A stretch of 42,681 nucleotides of DNA from contig JNEU01000721.1 in the NCBI GenBank assembly GCA_000697475.1, positions 1 through 42,681 of the forward strand, given 5' to 3'. The notes beneath the pieces were generated by a model that was not told the DNA's origin, ran no database searches, and worked only from the letters and a program-made list of their open reading frames with translations. Made by a program: the position numbers and the translations under genes. Source of the DNA: Lichtheimia corymbifera B2541. Taxonomy: Eukaryota; Mucoromycota; Mucoromycetes; Mucorales; Lichtheimiaceae. Below, one piece after another: positions 1 to 11,800 of the stretch. Each line of letters begins with the position of its first letter. Within the stretch, counting starts at the first letter, position 1.

Positions 1-578
1 GATGAAGCATATGCATGCCATCTTTTTCCATCTCGGAGCTTACCGGAAAACCAGAGAGCACAGATGTGATTGCTGCACTCGACGCTGCCAATACTGTTCT
101 GTTCTCTACCTCTTGTCGTCAATAAAAAGCTATCATCTACTCTCTCCCATAATAATACTTACCCACTAAAAAGTTCCATAATCGTGGATGATTTACAGGT
201 AACCCGCCATGCACTGCCTTTCGAATGGATGGCGAGGGAACGTCGAGCAGAGGATCTTTTCTGTTGATATAAGCAGAAAGTGAGTGAGCTGTTTTCTTCA
301 AAAGTGCAAAGTGCAGTAATGGCAGAGACGCACGCACACGCACACACATATATATTGCGATATTGCTACCTGAGGTTTTCCAAAGTCATGTCCGTATCCG
401 CATTCGAAACAACTTTTGCAATGAAGAGTGGAAAGAAAAAGACGTACAAAAAAAGGTACCAGTGCAAGCTACCCCTTCAAAGAAAAAAAAAAAAAAGTCG
501 GAAAAAGGGAGCGGGTTTAAAAGTTTAAGCCCGTGCAGCTTTCTTCTTCCTGTTCTTGTCGCGTACAAGCAATGTACT
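1..578. other. left-edge region without a supported gene; leader of the next gene
   Basis: I see no exon chain or recognisable protein here. The frame of the next gene is open upstream to about 363, but that stretch begins at a non-ATG codon and runs through an A-rich lysine run, so I read it as 5' leader. The first bases could be the tail of a gene cut by the window edge; nothing supports a product. Confidence 0.4.
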
Positions 579-2119
579 ATGGTGGCTCCTTCAGTCGACA
601 CTCGCAATCATGTCTTGAATCTCGTGACCAATGTACTCACTCGTCCTGAGAAATATGGCGATCGCTTCTTTGTCCAGATCGTGCGTGGTGCCAAGGACGG
701 CTATGTTCCCATTACGCTTTTACGGAGCATGGTATCCGACTTGAACGACATTCCTGCTGGGTACTTTCAACACTGTGCTGACAAGGAGCCCGATCGACTT
801 GAGCTTAGTATCGATCGTAGCAAGGTACGGTTGCCAAGACAAGATGATGGTACCATGGATACGCAAGAAACTGATCCATATGGGTACCTCACATCATCCA
901 CCAGTGACGACGACAATCCTACCACTGTATCCAGTGACAACAATCCTCCCACATCATCATCATCATCATCATCAAGTCGATTTCAGCCATATTCACCATC
1001 ATTCTCTACTGGAAGATCAGTACTACCCGTATACTTTAAAGATGGCAAATTCTACAGCGATAGCGAACCTGATAAGGAGCCGCATCTCGATCGACCCGCT
1101 ATGGAAGTACCACCTTATGACAAACTAGAGATTGAACCACTCGGAGACGATAATGGGTAAGTGTGGATTATATTACATGAAAATCGAACCGTGATATTGA
1201 CTATAGCTATTAGATCATCCAAAGGAGGACATGTGTGTTTCAATTGTGGCAAACCCGATCATGCAGTACGTGATTGTCCGGAGCCAAAAGACGAGCACAT
1301 GATACGAGAACGAAGGAAAAACATGAAAGCACCTCCATCCATGGGTCGATTTTTTGTGGAGCTCGAGTTGCGTAATAAGATTGCTCATTGTGCTCCTGGT
1401 CGATTGTCAACAGCTCTACAAGATGCATTGGGCATGAATGGATTACATCCCGAACCGCCTTATTATGCAAAAATGCGTGAGCATGGATATCCACCCGGCT
1501 ACTGGGGTAAACCATCCTCTTCTCAAGAAGGTTAGTCGATGATTGTATAATGGTTTCAAGTTTACTTATACAATGATTTGTAGTTAATCAAACCAAGAAG
1601 GGATGGATGGACGACGTGGCATATCGAGATGCACCTGATATCAAGATCTACAGTGATGACAGCTCTTATCAAGCGACTGAATCACAATCACATGATGACA
1701 CGCTTTCAAACAAAGTCAAGTTGGTGTATTATCCAGGCTTATATGACAACGCACTCAAGGCCGAGCAGCAGCAGCAACAACAACAACAACAACAACAGCA
1801 TACGTATCAAGAATCGCATATCCCTTACACAGACTACTCTTACCCATCACAACCTTACACCACCCAACCAGCCTATTACGACCCATATTACCACTATTAC
1901 TATACACAGCAATATTATCATCCTACTCCAACTCCTCCAGCATCATCTCAGTATCATTATCCTGGGACAGCACCTGCCACTACTATTCCCTACAATCATA
2001 TTGCAACCCAAGAAGCACCTGTATCAATACCAACTGCACCACCACCACCACCCTCCTCCTCCACATCCGCAGCAATTGCAGCATCAGACGATGATATGGA
2101 CATATCTGATGGAGAATAA
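579..2119 (+). CDS. La-like / CCHC zinc knuckle / PSP-domain protein (ZCCHC8-like)
   Basis: Three exons, 579-1156, 1214-1530 and 1584-2119, give a 476-residue protein with GT-AG introns of 57 and 53 nt. Residues about 11-85 resemble a La-type winged helix: DGYVPITLL is followed after about 30 residues by LELSIDRSKVRL. Residues 201-214 are a CX2CX4HX4C zinc knuckle (C201, C204, H209, C214). Residues about 253-291 are a PSP domain (APGRLSTALQDALG, then HGYPPGYWG). The C-terminal third is low complexity, with a Gln run near 1767-1800 and Tyr/Pro-rich sequence. A knuckle followed by PSP is typical of ZCCHC8, the scaffold of the nuclear exosome targeting complex, so a nuclear RNA-processing role is inferred. 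The La-like part is a weaker call. ATG 579 was chosen because upstream in-frame codons are not ATG and the sequence there is leader-like. Confidence 0.8.
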
Positions 2120-2594
2120 AACGTCTGAGCCACCTTTTTGTCAATGTCATTCTTTGGTTATAGTTTACTTTTTGGTAAGAAATATGAGCGTGTGTGCCTT
2201 TATCCCGTATTTCTAACCTCTTTTATCCTTGTAGCACGCAAGCACATGATCGTCTTCACATCACTTGGTAAAAGCTCTCATCACTCTTTAATGGGCACGC
2301 ATTTCCTTTTTCCACAACGGATATCCCAACACATGTACGACATACCCAACGATTACAAATGCTTATTGCCAAATCATCTCGACGTCATCGACAGCGACAA
2401 ACCTTTATGACATATGAAGCTTTTCTGGTGGAACAGCAATAACGATGAGCATAAATCATCTCGTGGCGATGCAGGCACTCACGTGACGTTATGGTGCTAT
2501 ATATGTATATGGATGTCAAGCTTACTATGTGGATCATAATGTTTTGGTACAGGTGAGAAATCGATAGCATACACCAATGCATGTTACTTATCGG
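2120..2594. other. 3' flank of the PSP gene, no gene seen
   Basis: An intron-like pair (GTAAGA near 2175 to TTGTAG near 2235) sits just after the stop codon and could be a 3' UTR intron. Otherwise no coding signal. Confidence 0.35.
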
Positions 2595-2860
2595 CTTGTT
2601 TCATAGCACCCACTTCCAAGCTGAACAAGGAGGGACTGGCTACCAACAAGAGGCCAAGAATATGCCACACATTGCTGGTTCAGACGAGGATAGATGTTTG
2701 GCAGAATGGACATGTGACAGAATTATCGAGTTTGACGACAATCAGCACGGCTATCGGGATACGTTCCACTTGTTGAAGGCCTCCATCTTAGTTGAACACT
2801 ACCAGCGTGTTGAAAGGGATCATGAAACGGCTATACATATATTATCTATTTCACGCTAGA
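2595..2860 (+). pseudogene. decayed fragment of a M28B metallopeptidase gene
   Basis: An open frame across 2581-2859 keeps two words of the intact peptidases at 4952 and 14926. AGSDEDRCLAEW followed by IIEF corresponds to [12 protein letters not shown] followed by FIEF, which lies before the PA domain. YRDTFHLLKAS corresponds to [11 protein letters not shown], which lies after the PA domain. In the intact genes these words are about 200 residues apart; here they are about 10 residues apart, so the PA domain is deleted. No start, membrane anchor or zinc ligands remain. I read it as a dead third member of the peptidase cluster. Confidence 0.6.
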
Positions 2861-4951
2861 TATCATTGTCTGTGATTAGCTATATAAATTGTTTCTATGT
2901 CGGTGGTGGATTCGTTGAAAACATTTTCTTTGTGGTCTTGTGGTCTTGGTATATGATTGAGAATGACAGAACCCTTTTCGATACTTTTTCACTTCCTTCT
3001 CGTGTTTGTTTGCAGTGGGTACTTTTTGTATGTGATCGATCACCGATTAAATATATCTCTTATCGCATCACCTATCGAAGAAGAATATCGTCGCTGCTGA
3101 ATCTTCCAATGTTGCCCTTCGAAGGCATCCGAATACGCTCCTTCGATATGCTCTCGTTATCCTGTGTTGGATTAGGAACTGGTCTCTGACATTGTGAAAT
3201 AGCTTGCTACATGCTCTGATATTGGAAGCACTGACATCTTGGTGCCAGAGAATGTGTGCTATTTTCAATAATGGGCGTCTGCGGTTGCTAAAGCATTCGA
3301 AAATAAGTACTGTATGCAATATCAACAAATACTACCGTGTATGTGATACCTTTTTTTCTTTCCCTTCGATTTCTTGTTCTTCGATTTCTTGGGGACGTTG
3401 ATATACTTGGCTCTGTTGTTCCAACAGCCCTCAACCATGAAATCCAATACCCCGATTCTTTGTTGCATGCAATATGACCTTGACATTGTGCTGATTCAGC
3501 AATACACCAGCCGTTTGCGCAAAGGGTGTATCCTTGTGGCTTCATAGGGCATAGTTGGCGTTATTATACATATGAGCAACAGCTGTCTTCTCGTCAACCA
3601 TGTTCATCCACTTCGACGATAGTGAGAAATGCTCCTTCGAAGTATCGGATGTCAGGCCGTTTGTTGACTCCGTAGCCTTTGTAAACTGGCACGTTTCTTG
3701 TGTGATACACCACATCTTGCAAATGCTTCGAAAGGTGCAATACATTGCCCATAACGAGGTCCTTGTTATTTGCCTTATCGTTATCCGCTGAGCAATGGTC
3801 GCCTTCGATTCGTCTTCCCTGAACAGATTGTTCAAGCGTCTATGCCACCATTCAATTGGGCGGTTTTGATGCTTCGGAAATCAGAGCTCCGGATCATAAA
3901 GGAAAAATCCCTACCAACGCAGATGGGCTTTGCTATTTGCATCATGTCAAGTACAAGATCTAAATATGACAATGATGATGAGAATTGGATAGCAACGATG
4001 AAAAGCTATGAAAAAGACCATGAGGACCACGGTCTCTGTCATTTTCAATTCAAAGGGCTGCTCATGATACGCACCACCTCTTGCTCTCGTGGAAAGAAAG
4101 GAATCGAAAACCAGATATGATAGAGGAAAGAGATGCGGCATGTAAAATGGGTGACAACATCCAATTTATATGGGCATCATGGCGTGCGAATTTCATTGTG
4201 CATAACAAAGAGCAAAAGTGATAGATCTCTGGTGGGGATGATATATTATAAGGTGGCGTTGCTTATCATAGAGGCTACGTGTGATGATGTTCCTACAGCT
4301 GAGATAGCGTTTTTTGCCATGTTCAGGTACAAAGAAGACCTTGATGCTGGTTGTGTTCGAAAAAGAAAATGCAAATCCTAGATCAGTAGGAGTGAATATT
4401 ATGCTTGTCCATGAATTTATACATACCACTGGAGCACGTTCGTGGTGTAATAAAAACACGTCTTGCATGAAATCAATGTCAAATGCCATCAACACCAGTA
4501 GCACAGCAATGACAACACCCCCCATTTCCTAATATAAGTCACTGTATCACATCTTGTAAAGTAGATCAAAAGCTCAGCGGTGCGTCGGGAATGCATGACA
4601 TTGATATGACCGAGGAATCGGCAGTAGCATTAGCACCGCCTATCCGCCATCAAATTGGGACAACATGCTATATGCTGCCACACTTTCATCCTATTCTGTG
4701 ATAAGATTGATATCAACAGTATACGCCAAGGTTTAAGCGAACAATATGCAGGACCCCTTTTCTCTGATAAGGTGCCTTCCTTGTAGTATTGCACCATGTT
4801 GTAGCACCCTGCACACACACATTTTCACACATGATCTCCGCACAAGAAGCGCGTTTATGTATATCCCGAACCGGCGGGTCGGCTTCAAAAAAGGTATTTA
4901 AACGAGGCAGAAGTTTCCTTTTTCTTTCCCACTAAATCTTCAACTTTATAT
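2861..4951. other. gene-poor stretch with unidentified decayed coding-like sequence on the minus strand
   Basis: No intact gene. On the minus strand between about 4525 and 3080 there are successive coding-like pieces broken by stops and frame changes. One begins MGGVVIAVLLVLMAF near 4525 and resembles a signal anchor; others lie near 3480 (VKVILHA) and 3280 (RPLLKIAHIL). Their order would fit a decayed secreted or membrane amidohydrolase, but the match is too weak to name. The last 150 bases, pyrimidine-rich near 4915-4930, are probably the promoter and leader of the peptidase gene at 4952. Confidence 0.3.
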
Positions 4952-7758
4952 ATGGCTGCGGGATACGATTCTTTATCTTCGCACGACGGTGGAGAGTCGT
5001 CAAACAAGCCTCTGTCTGCTATCGATCGTGCCAAGTCTTGGTGGAAAGGTGGTGAAGAGAGCCAACCTCTTCTTGGCTCACGACACGTGACAAACGATCA
5101 AGGATCAGCCAAGCAATCGACTGCCAAAAAGGTCGCGTTATATGGTGGTATCCTTGCAGCATGTATCGCATTGGCTGGCTCAGCTGCTTGGTTGTTGTTG
5201 GAAGAGCATGAATCATCCTTACCATGTAAGTTGTAGAGATGCTCCTGGTATTACGCATATTGCTCATCATCATGCACAACAAAATATAGCAACCGTTCCC
5301 AAGATGAATAAGATTGAAAAGGTCATGTACGACCTACCAGTGGCTGAGAACATGCGAGAATACCTGCGACACTATACCTCTGAGGCACATCTTGCTGGTT
5401 CGGAAGGTGATAAGCGCCTTGCTGAGTGGACCCGCGATAAGTTTATTGAGTTTGGCATTACCAACTCATCTCTCGAGACATATTATCCTTTGCTCAACTA
5501 CCCTGTCAAACATCGCTTTGGTATCGTATCTGGTCCTGAAGAATTCCAATACGAAGCAACTCTCACAGAAGATGTCGTGGATGAGGATGAGACAAGCCAT
5601 ACGCCAGATGTTGTGCCTTCATTCCATGGTAACGTGCATGTACAATAGAAACAAAATGGGTTCTTTATGCTTACATGCAAGTGTATAATAGGCTATTCCA
5701 AAAATGGTACAGCGCGGGGTCCCGTTGTTTATGCCAATTATGGTCGTGTGGAAGATTTCCAGTATCTTGTGGATCAAGGCATCGAGCTGAATGGTACCAT
5801 TGCTTTGGTGCGCTATGGTGGTGCTGTTCGTGGCTTAAAGATCCGTGCTGCAGCACAATTTGGCTGCGTTGGCACATTGATTTACTCGGATCCTCTTGAT
5901 GACGGCCCGATTGACAAAGAAGGCTATCCTCACGTCAACCCTGCTAAATCTTATCCCGAAGGCCCATGGTAATGCAATTATATTATTTGTTTGTGTATAT
6001 TTATGCTAATCGTGTATATTATATATAGGCGGCCCGAGAGCTCTGTTCAACGTGGATCTGTTTCTTACATCTCCTTCGCATCAGGCGATCCATTGACTCC
6101 TGGTTATGCTGCTACAAAGGATGCACCACGCCTTAAACAAGAAGATTTGAATAGCTTGCCTAACATCCCTTCGCTACCACTTTCTTACCGTGATGCACTT
6201 CCATTGCTTAAGGCTACTCAAGGACGTGGTGTGCAAAATGGTGATTGGGCTGGTGGTCTTGAAGACGTTGGATACTTTTCTGGTCCCACTGAAGGCGAAG
6301 CTATTCTTGAAAATATTGTCGACTACAAGGTAACTCCCATTTGGAATGTGATTGGCACTATCGAAGGCTCTGTAGAGCCTGATCGTGTCGTTGTATTGGG
6401 TAAGCAGCTTTCCATATACCCGATGAACCTCTTTTTTGACGTATTGGTTTGATAGGTAACCATCGTGATGCTTGGGTGTATGGTGCTGTGGATCCCAACT
6501 CTGGATCTGCAACCATGGTAAGCTTTTGGATCCTTTAGTGAAAAATTATTGTTGACACCGTTGTTGTCATAGCTTGAACTTGCTCGCACTTTTGGTGAAT
6601 TGCTCAAGACCGGTTGGAGACCAGCACGCACAATCGTTTTGGCTTCATGGGATGGCGAGGTTTGTTGACATAAAACGACAAGGGAGATATCATGGACCTT
6701 GCTCATTGACATGTCATTTGATTGCATATAGGAATATGGTTTGATTGGTAGCACTGAGCACACCGAGGATCATAAGGAATGGCTATCCAAGAACGGTGTA
6801 GCATACATAAACGTGGATGTCGCTGTTTCTGGACCCAACTTTGGCGCAGGTGCCTCACCCTCTTTAAACCAGCTCCTTTATGATGTAACATCCTTGGTAG
6901 AAGACCCACTTACTGGTGGCAATGTTTATGATGCTTGGCATAAGTTTACCAACTTTACGGTGGAACCCGCAGCAAAACCTTATGTGAACGACCTTGGATC
7001 TGGTTCTGACTTTGTTGGCTTCCTTAACTACATTGGTATGGCTTCTATTAGCATTGACTTTTCTGGAGACTATGGCGTCTATCACTCTGTATATGATAGG
7101 TAAGCATTATTGGATATCTACTTGTACGTATATGCATGTTGACAAGTAAAATTTTATTAGCTTCCACTGGATGGACAAGTTTGGAGATCCCGGTTTCCTT
7201 TATCATCAAACAATGTGCCGCATCTGGGGTCTTATGGCATTGCGCTTGGCTGATAGCCCTATTCTTCCCATTCACCCTGCTGATTATGCCGATGCACTTT
7301 CTGGTTACATGGAAGACATTTCATCTTATGCAGCAGATGCTGTTACCAAGAACAAGATTGAGATTGATGATGAACAACAACGGTTCCCCGTTCTTTCAGC
7401 AGCAATCGACAAGCTCAGTGACATTGCTACCAAGTTTGAAAAGAAGCTACAATCGCTTGAGACCCAAGTGCACGACTACTCTCATTTGGATAGCGTGCCT
7501 CAATCATTGTTAAGACGTCTCCGCAAGATCAATGAGCAATTAATGTACTTTGAGCGTGGGTTGTTAGATCCTGAAGGTATCCAGGAACGTACTTGGTTCA
7601 AGCACATTGTATATGCACCTGGCTATTGGACTGGATACTCATCACAGGTCTTCCCTGCCATCGCTGATGCACTGGATGCCGGCGACGCAAAAATGACTAC
7701 CCATAAAGAAAGCCGTGCAGCTTTGTGTGTTCAAAAGGCCGCAAACACCTTGGTTTGA
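4952..7758 (+). CDS. M28B membrane metallopeptidase, paralogue 1 (glutamate carboxypeptidase II / transferrin-receptor-like)
   Basis: Eight exons: 4952-5225, 5290-5628, 5692-5968, 6029-6399, 6456-6517, 6573-6659, 6732-7099 and 7161-7758, giving 791 aa. It is a type II membrane protein: a cytosolic tail with an acidic dileucine motif (ESQPLL, residues 36-41), a membrane segment at about 61-83, a PA domain at about 205-300, the M28 domain, and a C-terminal helical dimerisation domain from about 610. The di-zinc site is complete by family alignment: H423 and D433 ([13 protein letters not shown]), E470 as base with E471 (ASWDGEEYG), D499 (YINVD) and H588 (VYHSVYD). Family members cleave C-terminal residues from peptides; the substrate is unknown. 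The dileucine suggests endosome/vacuole sorting. The acceptor of intron 2 lies two codons downstream of its paralogue's. The decayed copy lies upstream, the intact paralogue at 14926. Confidence 0.9.
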
Positions 7759-7934
7759 TAACAAAGTGTTTTGATTCCCATTCATTTATAATAAACAGCG
7801 TCATGTTTATGTCCAGCAACGATTCCCATAATGGATATGTATGCTATATTGTTGCAATGGTTATGGGTTCTTTGTTCATTGATTAAACCTAAAGCCCAAG
7901 CTGACTACCTTGATTTTATATAACTAATGGTGGG

Positions 7935-9705
7935 CTAGCGGCAGGGGTTGCTTGCTTCACTCGTAAGCCTGTGATTTCTCATTGAATGGCATCCACGAGT
8001 ACTCCTCCGTTCATTATTTCTTCCACAATACATACTCCCATTCAATTTTGTCATAATGAAGCGTGCACTTTTTAAATGAATGAAGATGATCAGCATGTCC
8101 CAGCGAACCTTCTGACCAAGTTTCAGGCCTGAGATGGGGGATCCCAAGGTAATTCATACTGATTGACATTTCATGAATTTGGACAGGTGCGGAATTTCCG
8201 TCGGTCTATAGTAAACCCCACATTATACCTCCCATTCATGATTTTCGTTATGAAGCATGACGTCTTTATGAGAACGAAATTGATCAGCATATCCTAGAGC
8301 ACCTTGTGTGAAAGTTTCAGGTTCGAGAGAGGCATTCTCAAGATCCTGGGCTGTCCAACCTACATATATATCCGTCTGTTCATCGTCGGACGTCCGCATT
8401 TAAAACGTCATAATGAAGCTTACGGTTTTTAAATGAATGGAGTTGATCAGCATGACTCAGAGAACCTTCTTATCAAGTTTCAAGCTTGAGATGGGGAATC
8501 CCAAGATAATACATAGTAAATGACTTTTCCATAAATCCGGCGCTTTCCCAATTTCCGGTCGTTATAGTCAATCCCACATTATGCCCTCCCATTCGAAATT
8601 TTTAAATGAAGTGTGGGTTCTTTATTAAGACAAAGTTGTTCAGCATGTCCTAGAGCATCTTCTCACCAAGTTTGAGGTTGAAATGAGTAGTTCCAGGATC
8701 TTGGATTAATATATAGTGTGCATGGGTTTGCATGACGGTGCCTAGCCTATTTAATTTCCACCTCTTCCACTTCCAGCTGCTTCCCTCTTCTCAGTTCAAC
8801 CGTTGCCCCATTCAAGTACAACTACAACCTGCGAACGATTGTCCTGCTTCAACCCATCATGTCCATTCTGCAACTGTCTTGATCCGATTGTCTTTGCCTA
8901 AACGACAACTGCATGGCCTGTGCACCCCACTACAACACCCGCCTTCTTCGATACTGCAAACTCCTCTGCCACAATCAAACGAAACAGCATTCATTCCAGC
9001 AGTTACTATCAGCAATGAGGCTTATTGTCTCAAGCAGCGTTCACATTCTTGTCACTCTACTACTACAACACGCTCCTCGGCCACAACCATCCCGTAACAG
9101 CAGCTGCCATTAGCAAGGTCTCCATTGTCTCAAGTTGCTTGCGGCCTCTTCATGTGGGTAGCTGATAGCCATTGTATAAAAGCAGCCTTATTTATGTGTA
9201 GCAACTTGCTATGATGCATACGACTTCTAATGGATGGTCCCTTATCAGCTATCAGAACACTGCATACAAGCAATCCCTCACCTGGTTGAGCTGCGATAGA
9301 AACGGACCAAGAAAAGAGATAGATCAACACCCGGGTGGAAAAGGAAGCATATCAGCAGCGATCACAGAGGCTCTTTGTTATTGCACTTGCAACGGTTATG
9401 GATGAATGGATGGATGCAATCAAGTGCAGCAATGTGGAATCCTGATATATAGCTTTGGCTACTTGGCGCGTCGTCAGCATTAACGAACACGTGGATACGG
9501 CTGAGGATGATGATGGATTGGATGAATTGGATGGCATGGATATGAGGGATTATATCTTTGACAAGAGAGGGTTTACCACCACGGATGATATTGCAACACT
9601 CAAGTCAATGCATGCGACAGCTACTTACAATCATGGATGAAGATGCTTATGACGACAGCAACCAAGAATACAATGACACAACGATACCTGCTGGTTCTTT
9701 GTGAT
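7935..9705 (+). repeat. composite repeat, copy A
   Basis: This is the first of three diverged copies (B near 11.8-13.0 kb, C inverted near 39.6-41.1 kb). It starts with four modules of about 85 bp, at about 8040, 8236, 8398 and 8595, and continues with a long non-modular tail. The tail shares with copy C the words CCTGGTTGAGCTGCGA near 9278, GATACGGCTGAGGATGATGA near 9493 and TATGACGACAGCAACCAAG near 9646. Stop codons break every frame, and the tail open frame at 9455-9640 begins at TTG. I find no transposase, reverse transcriptase, LTR or clear target duplication. Edges are approximate. Confidence 0.65.
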
Positions 9706-10270
9706 CCATTGGGTGGCATCTGGAAGGAACGGAAGGATAGAAATTTGAAGGCCGGAAAGGGAGATTAGATTATACCCACATCATTGTATCGAGACGCTCT
9801 TGTTCTTCCTGTCATACTACATTCATTAAAGCTTCATTGTTCATGTGCTGATTAGACGATGGGTAGTGCCAATAACTGATTGTATACATGTTTAAATAGA
9901 TGCTTGTATTTTCAATGATTAATAAACCCATAGTACCCAATAATCCTGATTGTTACGGAAGCTTGATACATTGTAATTAAATCATTACGGATAAGAAAGA
10001 TGAGCTCTGTGGCACAAGTACCATACATCATAATGCTTACCTATGACAACAGTCCTATCAGCATGATCCACCTTTTATGTATAACCTTATATGAGAACGA
10101 ACCCTAGAGACAAACAATACCATTACCGCTCATAGTCTTGGATGCATTCATCATTTTTGACTTGATAACCATACCATCCTGGGTTGACCTTACTATTTAG
10201 GGAATGTCAATCATGCACTCTCCACCAATAAGAACCCTTCAAACCCTGCCCCTATGAGCATTATTACACG
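9706..10270. other. A/T-rich spacer between repeats, nothing recognised
   Basis: No open frame of note, no repeat shared with the rest of the window that I can see, and no RNA gene. Confidence 0.4.
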
Positions 10271-10274
10271 AGTC

Positions 10275-10770
10275 CCTCTGCATCTTTCGTACGATCAGGT
10301 CAAGCTATTTAACAATGAACAAAGACCACTTGTCATACGGCATGCATAAGGAAATCATAAAGACAGTCATATCTCAAAAGTTTACAATCAAACGTGGGCT
10401 CTTTCATAGAACAAAGTTGCTTGTCGGGGCCGAAAGTATCTTGTGTACAAGTTTCACTATCGTCCTGGCCGATCCTAGATTTCGCAATGTCACCACCAGC
10501 CAAAGTTGAGGTTGAGGTCGACCTCTTGAATTTTTTTTTTTCGTCGAGGCTGGTGGTGACATTGGGTGAATCTAAGAATGGCCACGACGATCGTGAAAAT
10601 TGCACCCAAGGTGCGCTTGACCCCGACGAGCAACTTTGTTCGATTGAAGAGCCCACGTTTCATTGCAGAATCTTTAGTTATGGGCATCTTTGTGTTTTAC
10701 ATATGCTGTAAGCATGATGCTATATGCCAAGTGGCCTTTGTTCATTGTCGAGTAGCTAGAGATTAATAGA
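10275..10770. repeat. foldback element F1 (long imperfect palindrome)
   Basis: The left arm, from about 10305 (CAATGAACAAAGACCACTTG) to CACCACCAGCC near 10500, is the reverse complement of the right arm, from GGCTGGTGGTGACATTG near 10548 to the CTTTGTTCATTG word near 10745. The centre (about 10501-10547) is a short, partly T-rich loop. Each arm carries one copy of the 85-bp module in opposite orientation. Protein-like reading on both strands is a by-product of the palindrome. Arms differ at many sites, so the element is old. Confidence 0.75.
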
Positions 10771-10866
10771 GCCAAAGACGTAGAGGGTCGTGTTTATGTA
10801 CCACATCTCTTTGGAGTGAACAGAAAGGGCGAATGCATGATAATTAATGGATGATTCAATAACGGT

Positions 10867-11215
10867 CATACATTGGCAGCTAACATGCACTTTTTTCCAT
10901 TACCAGCTTTTGCCCAATCCACTTGATGGGAATGACGCGCCTGCTCTAGTCGAGCATTTCCGTGATTCAATTGTCGTAATCCGAGCTGATTTGGCTGAGT
11001 TACGCTCAAATAAAGAGACATCAGTTGAGGTGGATAGTGTATGCTGCATGTATGGGCTGATATGCTCTCTGTTTGAGCGTAACTCGGTCAAATCAACTCG
11101 GATCAAGAAAGTTGAATCATGGAGATGAATGTCTGGAGCAGGTGCATCGTTCCCATCAAATGGATTGGGAAAAAGCTGGGAATGAGAAAAAGTACATGTT
11201 AGCTGCCAATGTATG
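10867..11215. repeat. second, unrelated foldback/MITE-like element
   Basis: The ends are a perfect 21-bp inverted repeat, 10867-10887 against 11195-11215, beginning CATACATTGGCAGC and ending GCTGCCAATGTATG. Imperfect complementarity continues inward over arms of about 145 bp to the pair TTACGCTCAAA near 11000 and TTTGAGCGTAA near 11070; the loop is about 11012-11069. It shares no sequence with F1 or F2, between which it lies. No protein is encoded. I cannot define a target-site duplication. Confidence 0.75.
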
Positions 11216-11319
11216 CATTGGAAATGATGTTTGTGTACTTGCCATGCATTGTCCCTGAAGCCCTGATTTTTAGCTCAGGTACACAAACACTCCTCTCTGC
11301 ATCTTTGGCTCTATTGGGG

Positions 11320-11800
11320 TTTAGCTACTTGACAATTAACAAAGACCACTTGCCATATAGCACTACGTTTACAGCATATGTAGAGAATAAAGATAGCTGT
11401 ATCTCTAAACTTTACAATGAAACGTGGGGTCTACAATCGAACAAAGTTGTTCGTCGGGGTGAAGCGCACCTTGGGTGCAAGTTTCACGATCGTCGTGGCC
11501 ATTCTCAGATTCACCCAATGTCACCACCAGCCAAAGTTGAAAAAAAAAATTCAAGAGGTCGACCCACGATCTACTTTGGCTGGTGGTGACATTGGGTGAA
11601 TCTGAGATCGGCGAGGTTGATCGTGAAACTTGCACCCAAGGTGCGCTTCACCCCGACGAGCAACTTTGTTCGATTGAAGACCCCACGCTTCATTGTAAAG
11701 TTTAGAGATACAGACACCTTTATGTTTTTACATATGCTGTAAGCGTGATGCTATATGACAAGTGGTCTTTGTTCATTGTGAAGTATCATGCAAATGAGCT
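11320..11800. repeat. foldback element F2 (long palindrome)
   Basis: Same family as F1. The outer words are AACAAAGACCACTTG near 11340 and CAAGTGGTCTTTGTTCATTG near 11760. The arms are closely complementary, for example GAAGCGCACCTTGGGTGCAA near 11461 against TTGCACCCAAGGTGCGCTTC near 11631. The centre, about 11530-11582, holds an A run and the TCTACTTTGGCTG edge. Transcription through it would give a hairpin RNA with roughly 200-nt arms. An 85-bp module lies in each arm. Confidence 0.8.

Noticed and set aside
363..578. N-terminal extension of the PSP-domain gene by 72 residues
   Set aside because: The open frame starts at TTG, crosses a run of A and reads like a leader; the La-like domain begins right after ATG 579.
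3080..4525. Transposase of the Tc1/mariner type
   Set aside because: I looked for the catalytic DDE words and a PPYSP-like motif and found none.
9455..9640. Frame sharing DTAEDDDGLD with copy C as a possible gene
   Set aside because: It begins at TTG, and the shared word is explained by nucleotide identity of the repeat tail; the frames diverge outside it.
10394..11640. Protein-like frames of 60-125 residues on both strands in the foldbacks
   Set aside because: They mirror each other because the DNA is palindromic, lack introns or leaders, and are broken in sister copies.
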